From: Eukaryota sp. TZLM1-RC
Lineage: Eukaryota > Metamonada: BaSk clade
Length of the DNA stretch: 64,000 nucleotides
Direction: 5' to 3'
NCBI GenBank assembly: GCA_040285825.1
Contig: JAUPSS010000014.1
Coordinates: 190,337-254,336, forward strand
Shown here in pieces: positions 11,609 to 22,783 of the stretch. Numbering within the stretch: the first letter of the stretch is position 1; every line of letters starts with the position of its first letter. The notes below the pieces were generated by a model. It saw only the letters and a program-made list of their open reading frames with translations, ran no database searches and was not told the origin of the DNA. The position numbers and the translations under genes were made by a program.

Positions 11609-14481
11609 AACCCATAAATAATGCTCCACAAATTGTTGCAAAACCAGTTTGCAACCGATTAAAGCACAAAACTTGCAACACTTGTGGTATTTCTTTTAGA
11701 AAAAATGCAAAAGGAAAAACTTCTGACCGCTGCTTGAAATGCCGCATAGTTGATAACTACCATCCTCCTATAAGAATACCTCAAGAAATTCATCCGACCA
11801 AATGCAATGAATTTGCTTTCGTTTTTCAAAGATTTTTGGATCAATTATGTAAAGGAAAGTATGCTATCAATATTATTTGGGAATTTTTTGGTTCTTTTTG
11901 TCCTCCTTTTGAACAAAATTTCGTTAATATTTCCGAAGATTTAACTAATATAGCACCGAGAAATCAGTCATCCGAGAAATTAAGTAAAATTTTTGAAGAC
12001 AAATGCTTTGACAACAAATGGTCCAAGGCTTTGTCAGCTTTAAGTCCCGGAGTTAAAGCACCGAACAATGAAAATACAATAGATAAACTGAAAATTCTTC
12101 ATCCTTATGAAAACCCTATAATGGATCAAAATTTTTACGGCACATACTGGGAAAATTATCCATTGATGCCATCAGAAGTTTTTTCGGTTATCAAAAAGAG
12201 ACCTCGTGGTAAGTCTGCCGGACTTTCTGGTATTACTATTGATCATGTAAAAGCCGCGATTATTTCTTCAGAAGATTGCCTTGGTTTATTGACTAAATTT
12301 TTCAACCAAATATTATCTGGTCAACGCAAATACCCAGAAGAATTAAGAAGTTCTCGTTTGACTGCACTTGTCAAAAATTCAAAAATGGATGTTCGTCCTA
12401 TTGCAGTCTCTGAGAGCTTACACAATATTTTTTCTGCGTGTTGCTTAAGCAGGTTCAATGAAAAAGCTAAAAAGATTTTATTACCCTTTCAATATGGTAT
12501 AAATACTACAGATGGAGTCTCTTCAGCGATTTTTGCTACTGATGTCTTATTTCGTCAAAATGAATTCAATGTTTGCATGTCATTGGATTTTAGTAATGCT
12601 TTTAATTCACTAAGTCGTCGCAGTATCCATGGTGCTCTATTGCAATATATGCCGGAATTAATACCATATTTTCAATCAACTTATTGCACATATTCTAATT
12701 TACATTTTGGTAACAACATTTTGAGTTCATCAAGTGGCGTAAAGCAAGGAGATCCGTTAGGACCTCTTTTGTTTTGTTTGGCCATCCATCCTATTCTACT
12801 GCAAATTCAAGAGATGTTTCCTTCACTAAAAATGATTGCATATATGGATGATGTTGTGCTTATTGGTGATTTAAATATTGTGAAAAAAGCAACTGTATGT
12901 TTTAAAGAATTATTTACCAAAATTGGTCTCCGACTTAATTTACATAAATGTGTTTTGTTATCGAATTCTCCAGTTTCCACAATAATTGATGATATTGAAA
13001 TTCAAGCCAAATTATATTCAATTGATGCTATTCGTCATTTGGGTTCGTTTTTAGGAAATAATGATGAAATTACCAAAAAATTGTTTGAAAAGTTGAACTC
13101 AATTTCTGACAAAATTGACCGAATGATGAATTTAGATATAAAAAAACACATCAAATTTACCATTATAAGACTGTGTTTTAGTTCCAATTTTAATCATATA
13201 TTTCGATCTACAAATCCTCTCGTCACTAGGCTTTTGGCTCAAAAGTTTAATGAGTTACGTGCAAAAGTTCTGTCTCAATTACTGGGATGTAAAATGTTTC
13301 AAATTCCAGATCATGCTTACCTTAGTCCACATTATGGTGGTTTAGGGTGGACGAAGGCTTCTATTCTTACCTCGTGTGCTTTTGTTGGTGGATGCAGAAA
13401 TGCAATCTTTGAGTTTTCCGAAAGATTTGCAGATTGGGAAGATTTATTGATGACAACGCAAAGTTCCACTGTTTTTGCATTAAATGAAGAAATTTCAAGA
13501 ATTGATGTAGAAAAATGGGGTCGATGTTTTCCCCAATCATTCAATGGCAATATTCCAGAAAAAAATGTTTTAAATTTGAAGTACACTCTTCGAACATTAC
13601 AGAAAAGATTACCTGGAATGTATGAAAACGATCTTTATAATAATATTTGCAGCTCGGCTGTTTTAAATCAAGATCTTCACTCATTGTTATTGGAAAAGGG
13701 TGTTTGTGAAAACAAGGTGTCAGATTCTTCACTTTTTGTAACCATTGTACCACGAAGATTTGGATTGTGTGCCACTAATGAAGCATTTGTAACAAAAATG
13801 AGATTATATTTGAACATCCCCATTAACCAATTATTATCAAAAGAAAAATGTATTTGTTCGAATTCACCTCAACTCACTTTGCGCCATGCTCTAAATTGCT
13901 CTAAATTGATAACTTATCGTTCTTCATTACATGATGCTGTTAGAGACACTGTTTTCAATATGGCACAAACTGCAAGGATATCGTGTATCAAAGAGCCCCT
14001 GCTGAAAGAAACACTTTCTCTGAATAATTTTGGTTCTGATGATAGAGGTGATGTATACTGTGATTGGATTGATAATTCTGAAGCTATTGTTGACTTTGTC
14101 TCATGTAATGTTGCAAACGATACTTTGGTTCACAGAAGAAAACTTAATCCTGTGGCTGCTCTGGATTTTAAAGCAAAAGAAAAACATAGAAAATATGATA
14201 AAAAAATTGAAGATGCAAATGTCGATAGAAATACACAGCTGGTTTTTATTGCTTTCCCATTTTCGATAAATGGAAGATTATCAGTGGAAGCAGAAACTTT
14301 TTTGGATGACTTCCAAAAAATGGTGAAAGAAAAAACAATGAAAAGATTTGATATTTTTTTATGGCGTTCACGGATTCAATTTGCCGTTATTAATAGATTA
14401 CCGCGGTTTTTCAATCGAATTAGAGAAGCTTTAGCTAGACAGCAAGCAAATCAAGATTTTGTAGAGGAAATCTTGGTTTAA
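11584..14481 (+). CDS. LINE ORF2: reverse transcriptase and restriction-like endonuclease
   Basis: The frame is open from 11584; its first ATG is at 11734, so it is reached either by -1 frameshift from ORF1 or by separate initiation. It begins with a Cys pair region (TCNTCG..CLKC). The reverse transcriptase follows: RGKSAGLSGI, LDFSNAFNS, GVKQGDPLGPLL and the catalytic YMDD at about 12844. After the thumb comes a CCHC motif, C-x-C-x9-H-x3-C (CICSN..RHALNC), then the PD-(D/E)xK-type endonuclease: RGDVY, AIVDFVS and KEKHRKYD. A conserved C-terminal tail (RLPRFFNRIRE) is shared by all family copies. The protein nicks the target and primes reverse transcription from the nick. All core catalytic residues are present. 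Confidence 0.9.
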   Translation: MRRKESKVEPINNAPQIVAKPVCNRLKHKTCNTCGISFRKNAKGKTSDRCLKCRIVDNYHPPIRIPQEIHPTKCNEFAFVFQRFLDQLCKGKYAINIIWEFFGSFCPPFEQNFVNISEDLTNIAPRNQSSEKLSKIFEDKCFDNKWSKALSALSPGVKAPNNENTIDKLKILHPYENPIMDQNFYGTYWENYPLMPSEVFSVIKKRPRGKSAGLSGITIDHVKAAIISSEDCLGLLTKFFNQILSGQRKYPEELRSSRLTALVKNSKMDVRPIAVSESLHNIFSACCLSRFNEKAKKILLPFQYGINTTDGVSSAIFATDVLFRQNEFNVCMSLDFSNAFNSLSRRSIHGALLQYMPELIPYFQSTYCTYSNLHFGNNILSSSSGVKQGDPLGPLLFCLAIHPILLQIQEMFPSLKMIAYMDDVVLIGDLNIVKKATVCFKELFTKIGLRLNLHKCVLLSNSPVSTIIDDIEIQAKLYSIDAIRHLGSFLGNNDEITKKLFEKLNSISDKIDRMMNLDIKKHIKFTIIRLCFSSNFNHIFRSTNPLVTRLLAQKFNELRAKVLSQLLGCKMFQIPDHAYLSPHYGGLGWTKASILTSCAFVGGCRNAIFEFSERFADWEDLLMTTQSSTVFALNEEISRIDVEKWGRCFPQSFNGNIPEKNVLNLKYTLRTLQKRLPGMYENDLYNNICSSAVLNQDLHSLLLEKGVCENKVSDSSLFVTIVPRRFGLCATNEAFVTKMRLYLNIPINQLLSKEKCICSNSPQLTLRHALNCSKLITYRSSLHDAVRDTVFNMAQTARISCIKEPLLKETLSLNNFGSDDRGDVYCDWIDNSEAIVDFVSCNVANDTLVHRRKLNPVAALDFKAKEKHRKYDKKIEDANVDRNTQLVFIAFPFSINGRLSVEAETFLDDFQKMVKEKTMKRFDIFLWRSRIQFAVINRLPRFFNRIREALARQQANQDFVEEILV

Positions 14482-14777
14482 TGATAGTCGTCCCATTAGT
14501 TATGATTTAATTTAATCAAGTGTGCAAATTCAATAAATAAAACTTTTATCTGATAAATAAATATAAATAACTCAAAAAAGATGAAGACTTTTCATAAAGG
14601 TTTGTACACATAGATATCAAAAATCTACAGACGCAGTTCCCATACCTAATAATCAGCAACAAATAGTTGCAACATCCAAAATACTAAACGTCCTTCCTGA
14701 TCCTGCTGTCATAACTAAGTATCAAGGAACAAGCGGTTTGTAAGAGATTAATGTGGTGTCGTATAATAAGAGATGCG

Positions 14778-14849
14778 TGGAGATGCAGGGTTTCGATCCC
14801 CGGACTTCGATATTGCGAACATCGCGCTCTACCACTGAGCTACACCCCC
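14778..14849 (-). tRNA. tRNA-Ala (anticodon CGC)
   Basis: The reverse complement folds into a 72-nt cloverleaf: acceptor GGGGGTG paired with CATCTCC, D arm GCTC/GAGC with AGTGGTA loop, anticodon stem CGATG/TATCG with loop TTCGCAA (anticodon CGC, U33 present), a 5-base variable loop, and T stem CGGGG/CCCTG with loop ATCGAAA. The A54 in the T loop is common in eukaryotic tRNA-Ala. The discriminator is A, and CCA is not encoded. No intron. It lies between a LINE and a DNA transposon. The decoded codon is GCG. Confidence 0.93.
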
Positions 14850-14882
14850 TACCGTATATTGGTTAGAATTGGTTCAAAAAAT

Positions 14883-14934
14883 AGTGGGAATTTTGGGAAT
14901 TTTTTGAAAAATTCCCAATTTAAAAATTCCCACT
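14883..14934. repeat. nested perfect inverted repeat
   Basis: Outer arms AGTGGGAATTTT (14883-14894) and AAAATTCCCACT (14923-14934) flank inner arms TTGGGAATTTTT (14893-14904) and AAAAATTCCCAA (14907-14918) with a 2-base loop. This could be a foldback element, or part of the 3' flank of the transposon that begins just downstream. It lies 33 bases upstream of the tRNA's 5' end. Confidence 0.7.
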
Positions 14935-15030
14935 TATTTTTAAACAGTGTTTACACGTGTGCACTTTTTGGTAACACGTGTCAAATTTTAAAGACAAACA
15001 TTTATAAGCAAAATTTAAACCAAACTACAA

Positions 15031-16326
15031 TCATTCATACTCTGACTCAATATCAGACAAATCTGATCTGATTTCTATGATATCACCTGCTTCATATTCT
15101 AGACAAGTGGAGATGTTTTTAACGACCTTTTCCCATCCTGACGCGATCCATTGAGACGCATTTGTTTCAACGAAACGAAAAGCAGTCATGATCCATCTTC
15201 CCAAATGGTGATTCAAAGCTCCTTTGGTCAACTTCATCTTGATGCATTCTGCAGGTACTCCCTTTGACAATGCATCTTGAACGTGTTCAGCACAATAATC
15301 TGCGAAACTGTCCTTTAAATTGGCCTTAAATTCTTTGTTTATAGAAATGTCAAGGACACAAAAGAGATCGGTTGATCTTTCAGGAATCATAATAGGATCA
15401 ATATTTAGCTCCTGGCAAACTTGGACAGCGTTTTCACATTTATGAGAATGGTGGTGATCCCAAATCATCAAAGCACGTTCGCCCATTGGTACTTCTGCAA
15501 GTTCAAACCCTTCCTAAAGTTCAGCTCTGACTCGTTTCAAATAATTCCCTACTACATATCTCAAATATTCGACAATACTATGTCCATTTTGCCACTTTGT
15601 AACAGCAGCTTTTGATACACCCTCACTTTTTGGTGATAAAGAGTGAATTACTTCACTGGGCCATTCATAATTTGGAACACTGACTTGTGTTTTACCTTCC
15701 CAAATCAATTGTAATGGCAGCAAATCTCCAGCTTTCGAAATTGTAAGTGTTGCTGTGTTGCCTCTTTTATCACCTAATCCTTGAATAGTGATTTTTTTCT
15801 GATTTTTTGGAGCATAAGTTTTTCCCTTTACTGGAATCCAGGGTACCATGGTTTCGTCCATCATCAGTACTAGGCGCGGGTGATAGTCTTCTGCTGCATC
15901 CATAATTGCACTCATTTCTACGGCTGCATGTTTGGCTTCAACAGGAGTCAATTTTCTGGCAGTGGTAGGCTTTCTATTACTCCATTGCATATGATTTTTC
16001 AAAAATGAATACGCCCAGCAGGGGGTAAATTCAATTGATCCGCCATTACATTTCAATAAATTACCATATCCAGAGCTAATCATCAATTTTTTGGCTGTAG
16101 AGGCAACAATCAATGGGGTTATTATTGTACTGGCCTTTTCCATAGCTGTAATTAAATTCACCAACTTTTTCTGCATGTCTGTACCAAAATGGCGTTCCAT
16201 AGGCCAAGGATTATATGAAGACTTGGCCTTGTCAATGTTGGTGAGGTTGCAGGGTGATTGTAGCACGTCTTTCGCCGTTAAACGATCCTCAGGTGGAAGA
16301 CAAAAGACAAAAGAAGCGACCCTCAT
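15031..16326 (-). pseudogene. pogo/Tigger-like DDE transposase with one in-frame stop
   Basis: A minus-strand frame runs from ATG 16326 to TGA 15031 (about 430 codons), broken only by TAG at 15514-15516. The DDE superfamily catalytic triad is visible: first Asp in LMMDETMV, second in MIWDHHHSH, third in VLDISINKEFK. The C-terminus is acidic (SDIESEYE), as in many Tc1/mariner-pogo proteins. The stop lies between the first and second catalytic Asp and would remove the second and third, so the protein as read is inactive; otherwise the copy looks young. No clear helix-turn-helix domain was recognised at the N-terminus, and I could not fix the terminal inverted repeats. The CAGTGTTTACACGTGT string near 14945 is a candidate end. 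Confidence 0.8.
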
Positions 16327-16344
16327 CAAACATTTTTCAAACAC

Positions 16345-16566
16345 AGAATATAGATAAGCTGAGAAGTAAGAGAACAGAAGTCAAAATACAACAAGATACG
16401 CCCATTTATTCAAATTGAGGTGTAATAATCTTAAACTAACATTTGATTATCAAAACGTTCCCAAAATGACGATGATAATTCCACATGTCAAAACCGTAAA
16501 AAAATATTAACAATCAATTGATTGTTCTTGTACACCTCTATAGAAACAAAAAACAAAAAAATTCAA
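16345..16566. other. short intergenic, nothing recognised
   Basis: AT-rich spacer between the DDE transposase and the 3' end of the ATPase gene. No gene or clear repeat was seen. Confidence 0.4.
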
Positions 16567-19008
16567 CTAAACACAACAAGGTCCACAAGACCTGCCAAAA
16601 GGACTTCTGCTCCAAGCAAGTCTGTAAGAGTTGATCACAACAACTAGGGTAGCTATCAGGTCAAAAACCATTACACTAACCAAAGTGCCTCCTTTAAGAG
16701 CAACCATCCCAAGCTTGACAATTTTGAAAATAATTGAGCCATAGACGTTGAAGCGCATTATCTAGGATAAACAATGTAAAAGAAAACAAACATTTACAGT
16801 TCTTTTGCATAAATGTAAGAACCAAGGCAAAACTTTCAATTTGTCATAAGTCAAGGTGACATCACCAGCAAACTTTGCAACGTCAGTACCACTATTCATT
16901 GCAACTCCAAGATCACTTTGAACTAGGAGAGCTGAATCAAAGACACAATCACCCAGAGTGGCCACTCGACCTACTTCATTACGGATTTGGTTCATTTTGG
17001 CAAGTTTCTGATCAACAGACAGTTCTCCATACCAAGTTGAAATGTTGAGTGCTTTTGATACCTTTTCCACATCAGAAGAAGTATCAGCAGAGAGAATAAA
17101 AGTCTTGTAATGATTTCTATGCAGTTCTCGGACTGTTGAGAAGGCATCTTCCCTTATAGCATCATACAAACCTATGATTCCTATAGGTTTGTCATCGATT
17201 CCAACAATAACGCAAGAGATCTCATCCCTACCGAAATCTTTGGCTATGGACACCACTTTGGCATGTTCAGTGGGGTAAAGGTTTGTATCTACCATGGAAC
17301 GAGCAATAGGAAGTCCACCACTCCAAAAGTGTTTTCCCTGCAACCCTTCAAATTTAGGATTCGTGCTGACATCAAGCTGTCCTGAGCATCCTATTGAGTC
17401 AATGTCAGCATCAAGAAGTTTGAAGAGATCCAACCCACGGCGCTGAGCTTCTGACACGAGTGAAGTAGCAAACTTATGCTTTGATTGTGATTCAATAGAA
17501 GCACTTAATTGAAGGATGTCGTTTGGAGAGAAATCATCACAAAAGGATGCAACATGTTCAACACGGAGACTATTTTGAGAGGTAAGTGAACCATTCTTGT
17601 CAAATATCACACCCTTGACCAAAGCTCCTGTCTCAAAGGTTCTACCCGAGTTGATGAGCACTCCATTGAGTGAAGCAACAGAAGTAGCAGAATAAACAGC
17701 TAGAGGGACCGAGAGCACTATACTCCAAGGACAAGCTACAATAATGATAAGCAAACCCCTCATGATAGACTCCCTGAAAGAAAGATCCATAAAAGGTATA
17801 TGAAACAGTGCTGGAACAACAGCTACCACAACTCCCAACGCAAACACAAAAGGTGTATATTTCTTGGCAAAGTGGTAAAGCCAAGCGCCCCTTGTCGATC
17901 TCTGTTCACTGTGATCAATGACAAAATGAATTAGCTTACTGAGAGTGGCCTCTGAACTCATTGATGTTACCCGCACTTTGATCTCAGAGTCCACGTTCAG
18001 AGTACCACCAATAACTTCGTCATTAACACTTTTACGATAAAGAGTAGCGTCACCTGATAGAATTGCTTCATTTACTGATGTTTCGCCCTCAATTATGACC
18101 CCATCAACTGGTATAACATCCCCAGGATATACTAACACCACAGCTCCTTTAGAAAGACATCCCACAGGAACCTCGATGGGATCATCATCTGAATAAGAAT
18201 TATTAATCAAAACTTCGACTTCTTCCTCCTTGTCCTCGTCAGATTCCGGCACTTCTGGTATCTTTGTTAGAGAAGAACGTCGATGAAGGGCCCGTAGATC
18301 AGTTGTTGAAGCCCTTCGAAGTTCAAATGATTGATTGGGACGAGAGTTGAATTTCTCAAACTTTATCCTACTTAGACTTTTTGGTAGAGGCACCAACTCA
18401 CCTACTAAATGAGCATTTTTTGGTAATAAATCAAGAAGCTTTGTGACTCTAGATCTAGTACGGTGTATGGAAATTTCTTCCAAAACTAAGGAAAAACTAA
18501 AAACTAGTGCAGTTAATGTGCTATCTAAATACTCTTCAAGGGCAAGGGCTCCAACAACAGCAGCTGTAACTAATGTATTGAGGTCCATCCGCAGGTGCAG
18601 CGCGGAATCAAGTAATTCTTTGCTGAAGGAAATAATGGAAAAAGTAAGTGATATGAGATAACTAACAATGACTAAAAAATGGGCTCCTTTAGAGTGCTCT
18701 AATGCTTCAGCAAACGAGCGAAGTACAAAAGCATCAATAAAGAAAGGAATAATGGCAAACAGTACAGCTGGTGGTCTACTGCGTCTGAATACCTTCTTAC
18801 ATAAGCTGTGAAGTTCTGAAGGGTCGGACACCACAAGTTCAAAGCCAGCACTTTTGACAAGCTCTTGTAGAATGTCTAGTTCTATTTTGACATGTACATC
18901 AAGAGTACTTTTTTCAGTATTTAGAGAAAAGCCTTTCTCCCCAAGTATGGGGGTAAGAACTTGGTTAAGAACAGGAAGGTCAGTGTCACCACATAGTTGG
19001 AAGTGCAT
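16567..19008 (-). CDS. P1B-type heavy-metal ATPase with altered catalytic motifs
   Basis: Exons 19008-16792 and 16761-16567 are joined over a 30-nt intron (GTTTGT..CTAG); splicing restores the last membrane region (KRTVN|IMRFN) and gives 803 residues. The overall order fits a Zn/Cd/Cu P1B pump: an N-terminal HMA-like region without CxxC, paired membrane helices, actuator domain, an acidic Ser-rich linker (~240-270), the CP-motif helix, the phosphorylation and nucleotide domains, and two final helices. Expected motifs are changed: TGES reads SGDA, CPC/CPH reads ACPWS, DKTGT reads DKNGS (Asp kept), SxHP reads SKHK, TGD reads SAD, and GDGxND reads GDCVFD. The tail ends CGPCCV, a possible metal site. 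The frame is clean, so it is likely expressed. It is either a very divergent pump or a pseudo-enzyme. Confidence 0.85.
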
Positions 19009-19164
19009 TGAAAGTGCAGGATGTTATCAATCCTTCCAGTTGAAAATGGCTTGCAATTGGTAATTTGAATTAACATTTCTATAAACAAATAAAATTAATA
19101 TTTTCTACGTTATTACAAAACAAAACAAAACAAACTAAAACACATAAGAAACCTTTGTATAATA

Positions 19165-20530
19165 TTTATTTGTTAAACAATTTATAAAACAACATCTAAA
19201 TAATCCATCCCTCCCAAAACAAAACAACGAGATGCAACTCTCTCATAATGATATCCAAGAAAAACCAAAGCATCAGAAACCATCTTCAACATCACCTTAA
19301 AAATAGAAAACACAATTTTAGTTTGCCAAAACAATCTGTTGAAATTTGTGTGTTCTTTTCTTTACAATCATTTCAAAATCTACCTAAAAACGTATAGCCG
19401 TCGGAGCAAGTGAACCACAATTTGGACAAAGGTTCACTTGATTTTCTGATTTGGAAATTTTCAACGTTTGGAAGAGAATTCTGAAGTTGAGACTTAACTA
19501 ACCTTCCATTTAAAATAATACTTACCTCTATTATTTTTATGTTCATCTTCAGCATCAAACAGATTTGACAACAGAGGTTCCAAAAAGGATTCAATTCTAT
19601 GAGACTTACACATACAATATAACTGGTCTCTTACAGCATCATGAACCTTGCTTCTTAAAGTAATAAAATGTTTACAATTTAACAAATGGGTAATTGTAAT
19701 TTCTCGAAACTTTTACAAATTAAATTATGAGGTAAATTATCAGGCCAGATAAAGGAACGAAATCTCATATTCAGAGTCCAAGCAGAATCGGTTAAGAGAG
19801 TACCATAAACTTGGGGAATTGTTCTTACTAAGGCAGAAGAAGTACTATCACACATATCTTGTAAAAGATTTGCAAAAGGGGGATTCTTTTTCTTGGCCAA
19901 GCCAAGTCTAACATCAAAATCCAAAAATTCAAAAATCTTTGACAATTTTTGTTGAAGCTTTTTACAGCAAAACTGCAAATAATAGAGGGATCGGTTTGAA
20001 ATTTCTTGAATTGATTGAGGAAAACACTTGGTCGAGATTTGTGGTGTCAATCTATCGAACTCGCAAGTTAACTCATTCAAAAATGGACTGCAACTGGGAA
20101 CTCACAAATGAGAATCTTCAGGGAATCTACCAGAAAATTCATAAATAAAATTCTTGCCTCCACCCACAAATGCTAATTGGCACAAAAAATAAGATTTAGT
20201 AAATCAAACACCACCAAATTTTGCTGCAGAAAATAAGAGATTTTTCAACATTCCTGGTTCTGCATCCAATAAATCAGCAAAAAAATCCCTTCTCAATGAA
20301 TTAAAGGAACGACAAAAATCTTATGCGATCTCAGGAGCACAAGATCTCAAAATGTGGGTTATTCTTCCAGTGTAGCAAATTTTAAACATGAAAAATTAAA
20401 AAGTTATTCTAAATCTAAGGACATAATTGAATCAAATTGAATCAAGTTCAATTTTCATTTTTTCCAAAATAGCATGTAATTCATTCTGAATTTGAGGCAC
20501 ATTTCCCAACATGCAACCAAAAAATTTGGA
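19165..20530 (-). mobile_element. degenerate REL-type LINE relic
   Basis: The minus strand encodes, from about 20380 downward, thumb (DLLDAEPGMLKN), connection (MRFRSFIWPDNLPHN), the RSKVHDAVRDQLYCMCKSHRIESF block and the C-terminal tail with EPLSKL. It ends in a 3' UTR near 19165. Stops and frame changes are frequent and the palm with YMDD is absent. It is close to the copies at 39.1 kb, 43.0 kb and 45.0 kb. Confidence 0.8.
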
Positions 20531-21744
20531 GCTGGTTTTTAAAATGATAACGACCTTCCAATGAGTATAAGTATTGAAATTAACGAACAATCTTGTTTAA
20601 TGAAGGTGTAAAAGTTCAGGTTTAGAATTTACTAGACAAGTAAACCCACATCCTGAGGTCAGTGTAGTGGTTATAATAATAAGATGTTATTCATGATTTT
20701 TGAGTTTACTAGTCAATGTTATACACTTGATAAATATTGGAAGATAGTCTCTAGAACATATTGCAATGACATTTTTAACTGAATACCCCAAAAAAATTTG
20801 AACCAAAAAAGGAGCGACGAAGTCACACTGTGTCATTTATTTACCTTGTAGATATATACACAAGTTTTGGTATGAAATTAGCTTACTTCAATCCACATTT
20901 GCCATGTAGTTGAAACAAATAAAAATCATTCTCCTGGAACCAGTTCAAACAATTGAACTTTGTTGGAATCTATGGCCTCAACTTGCACATCGTTAGATTT
21001 AGAAGAACAGTTAATTATAAAATGTGTTGAGGAGACCAAGATTATTCTAAAACAAGGTTAGTAAATACGAAATATACATGATTACCTTTTTTTTCATTTC
21101 CGCGTTGAAGCAACAACATTTATCCTTCATCCTTTGAATCTTTTGATAACAGATTGTTTTAAAAGGTCTTGTTCCAACAACGTCTACTTTATTTCCTGCT
21201 TCATCAATCAATCAAAGTATATTCATATCTCCCTTAGTTCATTCATATTCAAACGCTCAGCATTCTGGTGGATGTAAGCTTGGTCTCAATAGAAGAATAT
21301 GGCAATGTTTCGATCAACAATGGATTATTCGGACCAATTACGCTCAGCACTCGAAGATCAAAATTGGTTTTTGGTATTGAAACTTTTAATGTTAATCTAT
21401 ACAATTAAATTTAAATCAACCTAATTCTTTTGAGATTCGATTTTTCATAATAATACTGTGAGGAATAAAATAATTCTGTTTCATTTCTATTCACCCCTTT
21501 GCATTTTTCAAAAAGTGCATCACAGATTTGATGGCGTTTGTCCTTTTCACATATTATCATTGGCTGCTTGTTTATAATTTAAAAACGCTTTCCTATAATT
21601 TCTCTCAACCACCTTGCCATATTGATAAGCAATTGCTAATTGATAGGCAGAATCGCTGGAATTTCAACTTCTTTCCCATGTCGTACACATTTAGTCCAAT
21701 ACTTTACTGCCAGTGTCATATTGTTATTTCTTTTGTAATATTGA
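20531..21744. other. unassigned AT-rich region
   Basis: Mostly no recognisable feature. A short plus-strand frame beginning ATG near 20971 (MASTCTSLDLEEQLIIKCV) weakly resembles the N-terminal region of the Fanzor-like family found elsewhere in this window, but it is too short to assign. Confidence 0.25.
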
Positions 21745-22625
21745 CCTACTTGGTTTTGTGCACGCAAAGTCCGTCCCTCACTTCTCTCAATCCCACGGTA
21801 TAGTCAAACGCCGTCACCGCGACATTTTGCAAAATTTGAGGAAGCTGCTCGCAGACTTTAACTCCTACAACGCATGGTCAGAGTACATCGCTTATGTACA
21901 ATTGTGAATCAACTCTCATTCAAGAGTTCAATAACAAGTTACTCACCCTACGAGCTTATGTTTGGTTCAGATTTTAGCCCCAGAGCTGACCCCGGCAAAA
22001 TCTTAGAGACCCTTGAAAGCTCAACGTCTGGCTCAACCTACATCAACGACATTCAATCCAAATTCGCTAGATTGAAGAAGAAACAGGAGGAAGCAGAGCT
22101 TCGTCAAGCTTCCAAAACTTCTCCTCGTGAGCCCCCAAATCGAAGCCAACCCCTTTTCCCCTGGCCAATTGGTCACACGAACTTTGTCTTCCACTGCTAA
22201 GCTACATGGTAACTATAAAGGACCATTTTTAGTAGTTAACACTCTTTCTACCAGCACAGCTGACATTAAGACCCCGTGTACTGGTATGGTTGTCAAAGCC
22301 AGTGTGAAGCATCTTCAACCTTGGCATTTCAGTTTACCGGCAGATGATAAATTTCACACCTGCGTTGCTGCTGGTGAAGCAGAAGAGCCCGTGATTCAGA
22401 AAGTCGTCAGTCAGGATGGTGATCACTGCCAAGTCCAATGACCTGGAAATCATATTACCACTGAGCTGGTTTCGACTGTTCAGAACACCTCTGCTTACAA
22501 AGAATTCTCCAAGTCTGTATCTAATACTCGCCTCGCCTTTCTCGCCGTAAATGTCGTTCTGATAATATTAACATTAATCCTACACCTATCATGCCTCGAC
22601 GACGCTCGAAAAAGAGAAAGGGCAC
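21745..22625 (+). mobile_element. Ty3/gypsy integrase 3' portion (relic)
   Basis: The plus strand encodes the downstream half of a gypsy integrase: HFSQSHGIVKRRHRDIL (the E of the DDE triad is replaced in this copy), YELMFGSDFSPRADPGK, then the C-terminal GPFLVVNT segment and VKHLQPWHF. Frames change at least twice (near 21905 and 22130). It is very similar to 37800-38660 and runs directly into the LTR at 22626. The 5' part of the element is absent. Confidence 0.8.
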
Positions 22626-22783
22626 TGTAAGCTCTGGATAATATTTGTATTAATAATTTATTTATAGTTTATTGTACAAATGCGCTCATGCGCTTAAGTC
22701 GAGGGAAATCCTGTTCCACTCGTAATAAATCCCATCACATTTCTCATAAATACATGTCCAGTCGTAACCCGCGCAGATCATCA
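22626..22783 (+). repeat. 3' LTR of gypsy relic
   Basis: It begins TGTAAG and ends GATCATCA, matching the LTRs at 35095-35237 and 38669-38995, including the shared ATGCGCTTAAG block and CGCAGATCATCA end. Sequence after position 22783 differs from the other copies, which fixes the LTR's right boundary. Confidence 0.8.

Larger units (their letters stand above)
11230..14575 (+). mobile_element. nearly intact REL-endonuclease non-LTR retrotransposon (LINE)
   Basis: This is the best-preserved LINE in the window: a 5' leader, ORF1 with a zinc knuckle (11285-11608), ORF2 with reverse transcriptase and endonuclease (11584-14481), and a ~95-base 3' UTR. ORF2 has over 900 uninterrupted codons, so insertion is probably recent. 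It belongs to the early-branching LINEs that use a restriction-like endonuclease downstream of the RT instead of an upstream APE endonuclease. Truncated relatives lie at 4.1, 45.6 and 63.2 kb. The copy may still move. Confidence 0.9.

Noticed and set aside
11316-11747. 143-codon minus-strand ORF
   Set aside because: It is antisense to LINE ORF1, which has a zinc knuckle; no domain is visible in the antisense frame.
16567-16758. Independent small membrane protein ending CGPCCV
   Set aside because: It is the last exon of the P1B ATPase: splicing a 30-nt intron continues the membrane region in frame.
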